Shown here piece by piece: positions 23,976 through 34,870 of a stretch of 64,000 nt of DNA. Source of the DNA: Solen grandis. Lineage: Eukaryota > Mollusca > Bivalvia > Adapedonta > Solenidae. The stretch lies in assembly GCA_021229015.1 (NCBI GenBank), contig CM037789.1, positions 43,948,377 through 44,012,376 on the forward strand, written 5' to 3'. The notes below the pieces were generated by a model. That model had not been told where the DNA came from. It did not search any database and saw only the letters and a list, made by a program, of their open reading frames with translations. Positions within the stretch are counted from its first letter, which is position 1. Every line of letters starts with the position of its first letter. The translations under genes were made by a program, and so were the position numbers.

Positions 23976-25524
23976 ACTCTTAACATTTTGAGGAACATCG
24001 TCAAGAAATTAATTCATCTGGAGTCATTACAATAGACACGACTCAAAGGACTTTTTCAGAATATAAACATTTGTTTCCGGATATTCCCATACAGACTGAT
24101 AAAATATATCATGATGTAGTTGTCGAAGGTGATGGATCAGTCAAACAACATCCATACAGAATGAATCCGGCGAAACAAAATCATTTGAAAAATGAAGTTA
24201 AGTATCTTCTTGAAAATGATTTCATTGAACCAAGTCAAAGTAAGTACAGTTCGCCGTGTATTCTAGTACCAAAACCAGATGACACGTATTGGATGTGCAC
24301 GGATTACCATAAAATCAATGCTATCACTAAAACAGACTCACACCCAATACCCGTATACCAATACGACTGCATCGTTAAAGTTGAAAAGCCAGATATGTTA
24401 CAAAATTTGACTTATTGAAAGGATTCTGGCAGGTCCCACTTACAGATCGCGCCAGAGAACTGTCTGCATTTGTTACACCAGATGAGCTGTATCAGTACAA
24501 AGTAATGCCTTGTGGTTTGAAAAATTCGCCGGCTACCTTTGACTTGACTCGACTATTGAGTTTACCGTCGCCTCGACAGAATTTCAGTCATATAGCGACG
24601 TCCAGCTAATTACAGGTAGAGAAGACCCCAAATGCACGGAGGCATCCGAGGAGAACCACCGACCTACCGAAAGCCAGCTGGAAGGCTGCCTCACATGAAA
24701 ATCCGAATGACCCTGTCGGAATTCGAACCCACGCGGTGAGGGCTGAGTGAGTGTTAAAGTCAGTGACTTTACCCTCTCGGCCACGGAGGCCCAATAGATT
24801 AATTGATGCAATGCTGACCATTAACCCGGCTAAAGTGAATTTTGTCATGCATCATCAACTTTCTTGGGACATGTTGTTGGACGAGGTCAAGTTAAACCTG
24901 TGGATGCAAAAGTTGAATCAATTTCAGAATTTTTCAACACCTTTATGCAAAGACAGCTGATGCGAATTCTTGGTATGGTGGATATTACAGAAAGTTCTGT
25001 AAGAACTTTCAGAAATTTCTGAGCCTTTGACAAATCTGCTTAAAAAGGGTAAAGCCTTTGTTTGGACTCATGACTGTCCAAATAGCATTCGATAAGTTAA
25101 AAGCCATACTTACGAGCCTACCAAATTCTGTAAGCACCAGATTTTAAGAAATTTTTCAAACTAGCTGTGGATGCTAGTGATGTTGGTGCTGGTGCTGTTC
25201 TGTTACACGGAGATAATAATGGAGCTGACCAACTGTTTGTTTGTTGTTGTTTTTTTCAAAGAAATTTAACAAATATCAAAGAAATTACTCTACAGTAGAA
25301 AAGGACTGTGTTGCTCTTGTACTTGCTGTTCAACATTTGAAGTTTATTTGACTTCATCACAAAAACATATTGTTGTCTTTAGTGATCACAATCCTTTAAG
25401 TTTCTTGCACAAGTTGAAGAACAAAAATTGTTAAGGTTGAGTTTAATGTTGCAAGAATTTGACCTTGATTTAAACATATTAAAGGAAAGGACAATGTCAA
25501 TCCAGATGCTCTGTCGCGTATGTA
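23976..25524 (+). pseudogene. Ty3/gypsy-type reverse transcriptase and RNase H, left copy continued
   Basis: The RT begins after a pre-RT stretch. FPDIP (24072) and KQHPYRMNPAKQ are followed by the LVPKPD, MCTDYHKIN (about 24294-24320), KGFWQVPLTDRARELSAF (24418 on) and KVMPCGLKNSPATF blocks. A SINE then interrupts, and RT resumes with RLIDAML (24798). The segment that should carry the YxDD catalytic pair is missing. The RT connection region (MRILGMV, about 24961) and RNase H (KLAVDASDVGAGAVLL, about 25154, with the first catalytic Asp; then FSDHNPLSFL) follow, ending KGKDNVNPDALSRM and a stop at about 25522. The chain stops right after RNase H, and integrase lies upstream on the same strand, giving the order protease-integrase-RT-RNase H. 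It is not functional. Confidence 0.88.
24548..24794 (-). mobile_element. tRNA-derived SINE (V-SINE-like) inside RT
   Basis: On the minus strand the head reads TGGCCGAGAGGGTAAAG (A-box type, Leu/Ser-tRNA-like) and, about 55 bases on, GGGTTCGAATTCC (B box). A conserved central domain follows, then a tail with ATATGACTGAAATTCTGTCG and CGGTAAACTCAATAG. This head-centre-tail layout matches V-domain SINEs known from molluscs (RUDI type); the family name is from memory. It lies between NSPATF and RLIDAML of the RT. Exact ends and target duplications could not be fixed. It would be transcribed by RNA polymerase III and mobilised by a LINE. Confidence 0.72.
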
Positions 25525-25706
25525 AATTTAAATAATTTAAATAATGTTTGAAATGACATCTAAACTTATCTTATCTATGTAAATTTAATTTCTTTTGTTT
25601 ACTGTATACTGTAATTTAATTTGTGTTTATTGTATTTATATTGGTTATTATAACCTAAAAAGATTTATTTCATAAATGTTTTTCCTTTAGGGGTGGGGGG
25701 GGGGGT
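25525..25706 (+). promoter_or_regulatory. Retrotransposon 3' UTR ending in a polypurine tract
   Basis: An AT-rich stretch follows the RNase H stop and ends in GGGG-T-G-run (25690-25705), directly followed by TTATATATTATACC. A polypurine tract next to the 3' LTR primes plus-strand DNA in these elements. The LTR start is inferred from position only, because no matching 5' copy was found. The G run may also be a homopolymer length error. Confidence 0.45.
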
Positions 25707-27204
25707 TATATATTATACCTGACCTAGTTTTGTATATACAACACTGTAGAAGGAAATCCATATTCTAAGAATAACTTGTTTACTAGTTTTTCTGGAGTGT
25801 TCTATTAAGGAGATCCTTATTCTAACAAGAAAAGATTAAAACAAAATGTTTTAATGGACGGCTTATGATAAGCATACTGTCCGCCTCTCTTTCTCTTGCT
25901 GTTTTGACCTTATACCCTAACCTGTCTATGCACAGGACATTCATACTGAAAATGACCTCTCTTTATATTATTTATAAATGGAGGTGCAGTTATTATTTTA
26001 TAATTTTCTCTGCACGAGTCCTGGGACTCACTATGCTTAAAAGATATGATTCACAATTCAGATAGTTTGCATCTTCCTTCAACCTAAATAGCATTTTCCA
26101 TATATTTTATGCATCCAGTCGATGCATTGAAACTTAAACTTTGCATCCACAGCGAAAAAACAACAACATGTAATCTTATAAAACAACTTGTCAATAAGGA
26201 AAAGAAGAAATATCTAATAACTTACGCAACTTTGTAAAAAAAGGGGGGGGGGATGTAAACATATAAGTGTTTTAAATATTTGTCGCACTGATCGGAAAAC
26301 ACTAAATCCGAAAGTTTGCCTAAAAATCTGATTTTGATGTTTACTTCGAATTAACTAACATACTTAATTTTGTAAAAGCTTTTGTTAGGATGAACATGAG
26401 ACTAGATAAAGAATAAACACTTTCGTTTTTTTTGTTTTTGTTTTTTGTTGTTTTGTGTTGTTGTTGTTTTGTTTCTTTTTTACTTTTGGGGGACAATATC
26501 GGCCCGTCTCAAAAGCAATGCAGCCTTATTTTTCTAAATAATGTATTCTATGTTGCTGTACAATATCAATACAGTTATTATTTTCATATTACATATATTC
26601 CATTCCTTAAAACCGTTACTTCACGTTCATGCGTGTTTTAACAGAGAAAAGGGGATGTTTTAAGTGAGGGCGGGGGGCATTTTATTTATACAGTAGTTCG
26701 ATTGTTATTATGTGGGAAGGAAACATTCCTTAAGAATTTCTCAAATGTATAAATAAGGAAATCATTCGCACACCGAAGAATTTACTCTGTGTGTGTGTGT
26801 ATGTGTGTGTGTGTGCGTGTGTGTTTAAAAGTTCATTTTATTTTATTTTTATTACGAAGATCAATAAACACATAGTATTGTAGAGATTTTTTGTTTATGC
26901 TTTTTATCATTGGAACTCCTAAGACAATTTAAAAATATAAAAATACATGAATTCATACCTCTCAGTCGTGATTTGCCTTGTTCCTCTGTTACCTATGAGA
27001 AGTTCGAATAACGAGCTTAAAAATTTACAAAGAATATATTTGCGTTTTTTCCTAGCACTTTGCTTCACAACATTTATGTAGATTCCAGATCTTAATCCTC
27101 ACCCCATTTTAAACTTAAATCCCGTTTGCTGTGTGTCATAACGCCCCCAAACCCTCATCAAATATACATTTCACAATGACAAGGTGAAAGTTAACTGAAG
27201 ATGG
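25707..27204. other. Unassigned AT-rich stretch, possible 3' LTR at its start
   Basis: There is no coding similarity in either strand. The first 300 bases may be LTR (paired words GGAAATCC/GGAGATCC and TTCTAAGAATAAC/TTCTAACAAGAAAAG around 25752-25830). A GTT-rich tract lies at 26425-26475 and a GT microsatellite at 26790-26824. Short frames here lack domains. Confidence 0.5.
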
Positions 27205-27740
27205 TATGTGAAAAACAATTTTGCTCAATTAGCAGATTACCTTCTTCATTATTTCGAATTATTTCAGATTTTTTCGAAAGAACCTAGGATTATTCCAAGG
27301 GAGATAACTTCTCCGATTTTGTTTTCTTTATTCTTAAACGATATAGAAATGTTCTTCCAAAACAATGTATTAGAAGGTTTTACATTGGTCAAATTGTTAT
27401 ATACCTATTCTGTTTGCAGATGACGCGGCTCTTATATCGGACACGAGAGAAGGGTTACAACATTTATTAAATGGTTTAGAAAGCTATTGTAGGAATGGAA
27501 GTTAACAGTCAACATTGAAAAAACAAAGTTATGATTTTTAGAAAAGGGGGTCGAATTGGTCAAGACTGGAAATGGTCGTACGCAGGTTTAATCGATAGAA
27601 ATCGTAAACTGTTTTAGTTATTAGGAATAGTTTTTACTTGTGGAGGTCATTCCAACAAGCAACTAAAACATAGTGGGAAAAGCACTCGGGCAATGGGTTC
27701 ACTATTAATTCACAAAGGAAAAGACATCCCCATAAATATA
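27205..27740 (+). pseudogene. Non-LTR reverse transcriptase fragment
   Basis: Frames shift repeatedly, but three RT blocks are clear. ITSPILFSLFLNDIEMF (27301 on) corresponds to the block that normally reads GDxLSPxLFxLxxNDI. FADDAALISDTREGLQHLL (from about 27413) is the catalytic YxDD-type box as FADD. Then come LTVNIEKTKVMIF and an LGI..TCGGHSNKQ thumb-like part to 27725. It resembles the RT of vertebrate/mollusc-type LINEs. Upstream and downstream parts are missing; the scaffold gap ends it. It is a dead 5'- and 3'-truncated copy, unrelated to the gypsy-type RT at 24071. Confidence 0.8.
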
Positions 27741-27840
27741 NNNNNNNNNNNNNNNNNNNNNNNNNNNNNNNNNNNNNNNNNNNNNNNNNNNNNNNNNNNN
27801 NNNNNNNNNNNNNNNNNNNNNNNNNNNNNNNNNNNNNNNN
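27741..27840. other. Scaffold gap of 100 N
   Basis: 100 N lie between the LINE fragment and the integrase C-terminus of the right retrotransposon copy. The RT/RNase H part of the right copy should lie beyond its integrase, so it may be lost in this gap. Confidence 1.
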
Positions 27841-29290
27841 GGGCCTGGTTATTTAATTTAAGCGGACAAGGATCAACATTAACATCACAAGTACTAAGGT
27901 TATCCGGTTCAAGTGGGAGAGGTTTAATAACTGACACAGGTTTAACAATATTTTTGTTATTTCTATCAATGTATTTTTTAACATATTGACATGGCACATT
28001 TGTTTTCGTCTCCCAGGAGTCAGGATGACATAACTAAGATCACTGATTTTCTTGTCAATTAGATATGAACCATAATATCTGGCTTGTAACGGTTTGCCAG
28101 GAATTGGCAACAAAGCAAGAACCTGATCACCTGGTTTGAAATTTCTGTTTTGAGGTTAAATGTCATATTTCTGCTTCATTTAATCTCGAGCTATATGAAG
28201 ATTAAATCTTGCCATTTCGCAAGATTTTGACAATCTAACGCGAAAGTCAGACATACTGCAGTAAATTCAAAGATGAATTATCATAGGACAAGAATTTGTC
28301 TTTAAGCATTTTAATGGTCCACGCACAGTGTGACCCAACACAAGTTCAAATGGAATGAAGCCAAGTGACTCTTGAACAGACTCTCTAACAGCAAACAGGA
28401 GCAAAGGGATACATTCATCCCAATTCTTCTACGTGTCAAAGCAGTATGTCCTAACCATGTTTTTCAATGTCTGATGAAATCTTTCTAAAGCACCTTGACA
28501 TTCAGGGTTAATACATGTATATTGATGAACATCTAATCCATGCATGACTTGTTGAAACATGCCTGACATGAATTATGAGCATTGATCAGATTGAACTGAT
28601 TTAGGAAGACCAACAAATGTAAAACTTAACAAGGGCTTTAACAATGGTCTTGGACTTTATATTTCGCAAAGGTGACGTTTCAGGAAAACAAGTCGAAACA
28701 CACATGGTCAAGAGATACTCATTCCCTGATTTTGCTTCGGGTAGAGGTCCAACACAATCAATGAGAACTCCTCAAATGCAGGAATATGATGTACCTCTGC
28801 TTTTTGAATTGTTTGATTTGATTTACCTACCATCTGACATGTATGAAACGAGACACATATGATTTAAGACCAGGCCTGAAGAAGTGATTCAATATTTTGT
28901 TATAAATCTTGTTGATACCTAAGTGACCTGACATGGGTGTTCCATGAGCCAGACTAAGTATTTCCTCGTGATAGTACTTTGGAACTACAATCTGATGGTT
29001 AACCACCCAATCATCAACTTTGGAACTACAATCTGATGGTTAACCACCCAATCATCATCGGCTGAAACAGCAGGTGGTCTCCATTTTCTCATAATATCCA
29101 ACTGGAACAAGTGAAATCTCATTCTCAGGTAAAACCTTTTCGAACAAGCATAAAATATCAGGGTCGTTTTTTTTTTATCCTGAATAAGTTGTGACCTTGA
29201 CCGTAAGTCATGACTTTGCAATTTCGAAGCATGGTCATCTAAAGAAAAGGTTGACTCATTAGAATGTGATGTACTCACATGATTCAAAAT
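27841..29290 (-). pseudogene. Integrase remnant, right copy
   Basis: This is the mirror of 20141-21535, but with the GPY/F domain continuing past the point where repeat B cuts the left copy: PIPGKPLQARYYGSYLID and VILTPGRRKQMCHVNMLK (about 28110-27985), then a tail rich in Leu/Asn/Pro up to the gap. The core region reads QSDQ but is followed by CS and a stop (about 28585-28600), where the left copy has QSDQGSNF. A 39-bp duplication around HQIVVPK (28980-29055) is shared with the left copy (20455-20520), showing common descent after that event. Frameshifts and stops prevent function. Its orientation is opposite to the left copy. Confidence 0.85.
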
Positions 29291-29965
29291 GGGCTTTTTG
29301 CCTCATTATAAATCTGACCTATTAAAGCGTCAGCCAAGTCAACAGCAGAAGTGACATTTTCATCACAATTAATGGCTTTATTAACCGTGTCACTAATGGC
29401 TTTTCTTGTCATAGCTCGAGTAACTTCACATGAAGGATATAGATCAGGAATTTCCTGCTCAATAGGATAAGGTATACTGTCCATGGTGTGTCAGTTACAA
29501 GTGGATTAACCACAACCTTTTCTCAGTCTAAGTCATTGCCTAGCAACAAATGAATACCTTTAAATGGTAAGGAAGTTCTAATACTAACAGACACTGGCCC
29601 AGTAACCAAGGCGGATGATAAATAAACATTATGGAGGGGTGCATTTAAAAATCCGCACTCTACACCCTGAACAAGGACACTTTCCCCAGAAGAAGTCTTC
29701 TCAGAAAAAGGCAGGACATCTGTTAAAATAATGGACTGAGAAGCTCCTCCTATCTTAAAAGGGGTAGGTGGGCATAAATCACTTTAAAGTGAAACAAAAC
29801 CATCAGAAATGAATGGCTCATAAACCTCCATAAAAGAATCCGATCTAGGTTCTGAAACCAAAACATTATGAATAGGCTCTTTTGCCTGAACACATGAAAC
29901 AGATTCAATGACCTTATCAAAGGTGTCACTTTTGACACAAATCTGTGGCCTTGATTTTAAAGTGG
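29291..29965 (-). pseudogene. Protease remnant and linker, right copy
   Basis: The minus strand carries a linker EQEIPDLYPSCEVTRAMTRK (frame 29284-29484) and, upstream of it, the LLLGNDL end of a retropepsin (about 29530-29550) and a TGPVSVSIRTSL strand (about 29575-29610). The expected catalytic motif is seen at about 29740-29765 as KIGGASQS: Gly-Ala-Ser is kept but the Asp-Thr pair before it is not. This is an inactive protease whatever the frameshifts. It corresponds to 19521-20140. Confidence 0.66.
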
Positions 29966-31087
29966 TAAGACCTGTGGGTCATCACCAGACTGCTTCCTTT
30001 TGAGTTTTAAACATTCTGAAATAAGATGACCAGTCTTTTTGAAATAATTGATAACAAGATGAGATAAGAGTTTATTTTTAGAAACTGGTTTTGGCTTGTG
30101 AAATTTGAACTGACTTGAACCGCCAGTAGAATTGCCATTTTGATTTGACTGAGAATGGGCAAATTGATAAGAATTAGTACTTCTAGTAATACTAAGTGTG
30201 GGAATGGGCCTAGGTTTGTTTATAAATGAGACTTTATGGGTGAGAGAATAATCATCAGCCAATCGGGCAGCCTCTTCTAAAGTTTCGACTTGTTTATCAT
30301 CGAGAAAGGACTGAACACCAGGTTGAATACAATGCTTAAACTCTTCAACGAGCATGAGCTAACGTAATTTTTCATGACTTTGTTCTATTTTCTTAGATGA
30401 ACACCAGCGATCAAATAATTGTTATTTTGTTCTAGCAAACTCAACATGTGTTTGACTAGTTTCTTTTTTTACAATTTCTAAATTTCTGTCTGTATGCTTA
30501 AGGAACAAGCTCATGACTTGTTAGAATTAGCTTTTTAACTTTGTCATAATCAGAACACTGTTCAATACTTAATTGTGTGTAAATTTCACGAGCTTTTTCT
30601 GTCAATACACTTTGCAGAAGTAAAGTCCAATGTTCTTTTTGTCACTTTAGTTTTACTCCAACTTTTTCAAAATGTAAGAAATATTTGTCAACATCTTTTT
30701 CTTGAAGTGGAGGAACAAGTTTTATATTTTTAGATACATCAAAAGGTTTATTTGTTAAAATTGTAGTCTGATTTGCCTGTTAAAATCTTCCATTCATAAT
30801 TTAAATTCTCTCTCTTCTCTTCTTTCCTCTAATCTCAATTTCTCTGACTCAAATTGACGCTGTGTTTCGTGTTCTCTTTCTTCTTTTTCTAACTTCAGTT
30901 TCTCTTCTCTTTCTTCTTTTTCCAATCTCATTTTTCTCTTCTCCTTCTTCCCCTTTTAAGTTCATTTTCTTTTCTCTTTCTTCTTTTTCTAACTTCATTT
31001 TCTCTAACTGAATTTTTGATTCTAAATCTGATGTATTTTCCTTAACTAAAGATAAAAAAATCATAAGATAAAGTGTCATCATCAACT
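29966..31087 (-). pseudogene. Gag fragment, right copy
   Basis: This is the better preserved gag copy. A 132-codon frame (29957-30355) gives a capsid C-terminal part (EEFKHCIQPGVQSFLDDKQ, ARLADDYSL) and a Ser/Asn/Gln-rich stretch. A single CCHC knuckle follows in which the first Cys is Tyr (VINYFKKTGHLISECLK). A charged coiled coil (QLEKMKLEKEEREKK) lies at 30849-31085. A Helitron-like element abuts the coiled coil at about 31088. The N-terminal capsid between about 30360 and 30850 is frame-shifted. Confidence 0.75.
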
Positions 31088-32472
31088 AAATAGAAGAACT
31101 CTCTTTGCTGCATACGATTTGCAAGACATATACGAACAAAATATATGGGGTGGCGAATGTAAGAAATTCATGGTTTGTCCTCTAGAAACAGTCAAACTTC
31201 ACTAAAATACTGGAAAAATTAAAATTTAAAACATTTTTTGTCGTACCTGACTTTATTTTTTTGTACATTCTTCTTGAAATATTTACACGTTTTATATAAT
31301 TATATTTGAAAAGCGTCACAATTAAAAAAATAAAATAAAATGCAAAGGTCAAGGTCATATTACGATTATTGTTTTTTATTCGGCTCAAATAGCTCCAAAA
31401 TTAAAAATAATTCATTGAGAGTATATGAACAAAAGTGTTAGTTCTTGAAGAGCTCTTTCCAGTGATGTTTAGTTTTTGAAGATCGGACTTGAATTTGGAC
31501 ATTTTATGGCAGTCCAAAGTTTGATCCTTTTTTGAACAATTGTAAATCACTATTTATGCTTCAAATTGTGATATATAAGAAATAGAATGTTCGACTAGTG
31601 CGACTTATATACTTAATTGAACTATTTGCTGCATTGCTAGATACTTAATGGTAAAATTTTACTCAATTTTGTTTTGCTTTGCTTGAAATCACTATTTTGC
31701 TTATTACATAAAAAGTTGAAGTCTGATCAAAATGCGGTTTGTTGCATTCTGTTCCTTGTTGATAGCACAACAGTATATGATAGAAGAGCTTGATGTTGAA
31801 CCTTGCAAAGAAAAAAAACAACAAAAAACTGTGCAAATGAGAGTAGGTCTACGAAAAACCTGCCCATTTTTGTTTGAGATTAGATAGAAGAATTCTGTTT
31901 GCTGCATATGAATTATAAGACGCATGCGCACACAATATATGGGTTGGCGAATTTAGGGTTTAGAAGATGCGATCAAACTTCACTAATATTTTGAAGAAAA
32001 AAAATCTAAATTTCAAAAACGTGACTTTTTAGGTTTTTTTTGAAGCTCCTAACTTTATTTTTTTATTCAATCTTCGTCATTTTTTCATAGGTAATGTAGT
32101 TTTATGATTCAAAAAGTCTCACAATTTAAAAAGTTCATATTACGATTATAGGTTTTTTTTTCTTCGGCCCAAAATAGCTCCAAAACTAAAAATATTTTAA
32201 TGAGAGAATATGGACAAAAGTCTAAGTGCTTAAAGAGCTCTTTCCAGTGATGTAGTGGTTTTAATAATTGGGCATGATTTGGTTATTTTATGACAGTTCA
32301 AAGTTTGATCCATTGCTGATCAATTGTAAATAAGTTTTTATGCTTCAAAGTGGAAATTTAATGTTCGAATCATGCAACTTCTATACTATACTAAATGGAA
32401 CTTTGTAGCATTAATAGGCACCAAAGACTGTTGTATCTGCGAAAACTGATGTTGTCGCGTTAGCGACTCTAG
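31088..32472 (+). mobile_element. Nested Helitron-like element (right arm)
   Basis: It is the mirror of 17042-18436. On the plus strand its 3' end is GCGAAAACTGATG, hairpin GTCGC-GTTA-GCGAC (32454-32467) and CTAG (32469-32472), followed by T. It carries two units of the core family seen at 61340-64000. The 5' end is truncated within gag; no opening palindrome is seen. Confidence 0.62.
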
Positions 32473-33182
32473 TAACTTGTTCAGGCAATGAAGGCAGCTT
32501 TTCTCAGGTGAGCGTCTTTAGGGCCATCTTGGCCCTCTTGTTATTTTTTTTATACGTTCAATGTTCAACTGGACTATAACTAGACTGTACATAGATTGCA
32601 GGCTTTAAAAATGCAGTAATATTTACCTCTATGAGAGGAAGTGTTGCATTCAAGTGTTGTGTCCTAGCTTTAAGGTCAGTGAAACACTTAGAGGTAAAAG
32701 GTCATGGTGATGGATTTGCTTGTCCGGGCTGCAACTTAGACATGGAAATAACTTCTGATTTATGATTTCAATGATTTTCTGATTGCAATACTAATATTTG
32801 ATGTTGCGCACAAGAGTTGGGTGCCTGGCTCTACGGTCATGGCCATACTTAAAGGTGAAGATGCAAATAGTGCTTGATTTGCTTGTCCGGGCTGTAACTT
32901 ATTCTGGGTCATATGATTCTCCATTGATTTAACATTTAGACTTGCCTATATGAATTGAAGCATAACATTCAAACGCTGGATCCCTGGCCCCATGGTCAAG
33001 GTCACACTTACATGTGAATGATGACTCAGATGGAAGACTCAACCTGTTGTCGTTTGCATCCAGTTTGTAATACAAAACCAGGTTTTTGGGTCTAAGATGT
33101 AAAAGCTTATTTTTTTCTGGCTGATCAGGTTTAATACTGTTCATTTAAGCAAAAACCGATGATGTCGCGAAAGCGACTCTAG
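32473..33182 (+). mobile_element. Nested non-autonomous element with hairpin-CTAG end (right arm)
   Basis: It is the mirror of 16347-17041. The 3' end has stem GTCGC (33164-33168), loop GAAA, GCGAC (33173-33177), T, and CTAG (33179-33182). Near its other edge are CTCAGGTGAGCG and GGCCATCTTGGCCCTCTTG (about 32505-32540), the end signature of the TTTTTAGCTCACC-type elements. It is therefore a composite or a nested pair. Confidence 0.52.
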
Positions 33183-34790
33183 TTAATATTTAATGTAGAT
33201 TTGATCAAGATATTTCAACGTAAATAATTTAACGAGGAATTTGCTTATGTTACTTAGCTAACCGTAGATAGTGCGACTCGATTGATGCCATTTCATACAG
33301 TGTGTTGTCTTCTTCTTAACTATTTAAGTGAACATAATAGAAGCGTCTTGAAATGGTAAAACGCTGGGTCACTGAACAAGGGGTTCAGGGCTCTAATCCT
33401 GTTTGAGGCGAGATTCGTGCCCGTATCTTTCACAACGACTGACAGCTAAAATTATGATTGTAGAAACAAACAATAAAAAAAACGGATGCGCATGAAAGAA
33501 AAATTAAAAGTTATTTGAAAGGAGAAAGAGAGAGAGAGAGAGAGGTGAAAGAGAAAAGAAAATGTGATACGATTAGCCTGGATTTTACTGTCTGTCTACT
33601 GTCTGTGTATGATTAAAATTGTAATGTCATTTTGGCCGAAAAGAAAAATGAAAAAATGCAGTTCAGACAAACGGTTGAACAGAACCAAGTTAGTTTTTAC
33701 GTTATCAAAAAGCAACGCCCTGAAAGCGGGGTTTTATATTTTCAGAGCTTCTGATTGGCCACATATTTAGGGTAACTTCTTTGAACAGGATCATGTTACA
33801 TTATGTCATTAATAACATACAGGTCTCTTTCGTTTGATAAGGGTCCAGGAAAGTCTCATGTTGCTTTGTTTTTGTTGGGATGTTGTTTTTGTTATTTTTT
33901 TCCGTAGTCGTAAATTTCGGTATTTTCATGCAGGTCTAAAACTTAATTTAATTTCAGTTATTTCAATGTAATTTATATCAGAGGAACGCGTTTAATATGT
34001 TTCTAATATATGCACGGAAACCATAATCTTAATTTTTGAAGGAAATTATTAATTTAGCTTGGTAACTTTTAACGGTAAAATCAAGGGTTTCCGTCTGTAT
34101 GCAAATAGCGATGAGAACCGAGTTCTCCTATTGAAGAAGGGTATAAAAAGCGACCGAAATTCAAATACCAGTCCATTTTTTTTATCAATATTTTTTTTCC
34201 TTCATGCGTTACGGGTCATTAAATAAATACATTTCAATTCTTATTGCTCTCATTACATGTATGTTTGTAAATATATTTTTTTCTGTTTGTTTGCTTGTTT
34301 TCAATATGTATCTTAAATTTGTAAAATCTTCATATATGGATTAAATAAAAATTATGTTAGTAAACCTAAGTTTCCCGGGGATGAATATATGTGAGGATAT
34401 AGTGTTATATGAAAAATAAAAATAAACCAAGTAAGAAATGTTAAAATCAAAAAATTATTATATATATTTTGATTGTCTCTTGATATTTTTTGTATACTTT
34501 CGCGTATGCTTACAAAAATTATATATATTTTTAAATTTCTCTTGAAACTTTTATGTATATTTATGTTTATGCCTTGATAATTTTTGTGTTTATCCTCCAT
34601 ATTACGTTGTAAGCTGTCGTTAAATGACAGCTCCACCAACGTCCTTAAAAATGTCCCTATTTCAGTTATTCTTAAGATTGTCTGATTTTCAGTACATGTA
34701 TATTTTTTTCTTTCATTTTTATTTCGCTTACATATTTACTCTTATCTGTACCTCTGTCATAGTTTCATAGTTACGTCTGTACTTTGTATT
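33183..34790. other. Outer leader of right arm and unassigned AT-rich flank
   Basis: 33183-34050 mirrors the retrotransposon leader (GA microsatellite 33522-33542, CCAAT box in reverse near 33755). Beyond the arm end lies a promoter-like GTATAAAAAGCGACC (34140-34154) with AAATAAATA at 34220 on the plus strand, opposite in direction to the right retrotransposon. It could be a relic LTR or chance. 34350-34640 is AT-rich with a domainless frame on the minus strand. No gene is supported. Confidence 0.4.
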
Positions 34791-34870
34791 AGAACAGAAC
34801 AGAACAGAACAAATCTTTTATTTCACCCAGGCATACAAAATGCAACATGGAGTTATGTACAAAAATATAT
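34791..34870 (-). repeat. LINE 3' terminus with AGAAC tail
   Basis: Four AGAAC units (34791-34810) border AAATCTTTTATTTCACCCAGGCATAC. The reverse complement gives GCCTGGGTGAAATAAAAG followed by (TGTTC)n. The same end with CCAGGTATACA recurs at 44735, so it is a family-specific 3' end recognised by the LINE RT. Confidence 0.75.

Larger units (their letters stand above)
28070..34050 (-). repeat. Right arm of large inverted duplication
   Basis: It is the reverse complement of 15484-21535, with small indels. A 72-codon frame reading against the integrase (28644-28862) is identical in translation to 20636-20854, which shows how recent the duplication is, not that the frame is a gene. Both nested Helitron-like elements are present at the same places. 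Unlike the left arm, the retrotransposon here is not broken by repeat B and lacks the 80-bp integrase duplication. Confidence 0.9.

Noticed and set aside
24606..24792. Functional tRNA-Leu/Ser gene
   Set aside because: A and B boxes are present, but the acceptor stem does not close and conserved SINE centre and tail follow.
20636..28862. Identical 72-codon frames antisense to integrase in both arms
   Set aside because: The sense strand carries clear integrase motifs; these are shadows.
15750..33770. A frame of about 70 codons found in both arms (15750-15986 minus, 33564-33770 plus)
   Set aside because: It is mirrored because the arms are copies. It is antisense to the retrotransposon, with no recognisable domain.
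34131..34230. LTR promoter with TATAAAAAG and a poly-A signal
   Set aside because: Orientation is opposite to the adjacent retrotransposon and no second copy of the segment was found; kept only as a note.
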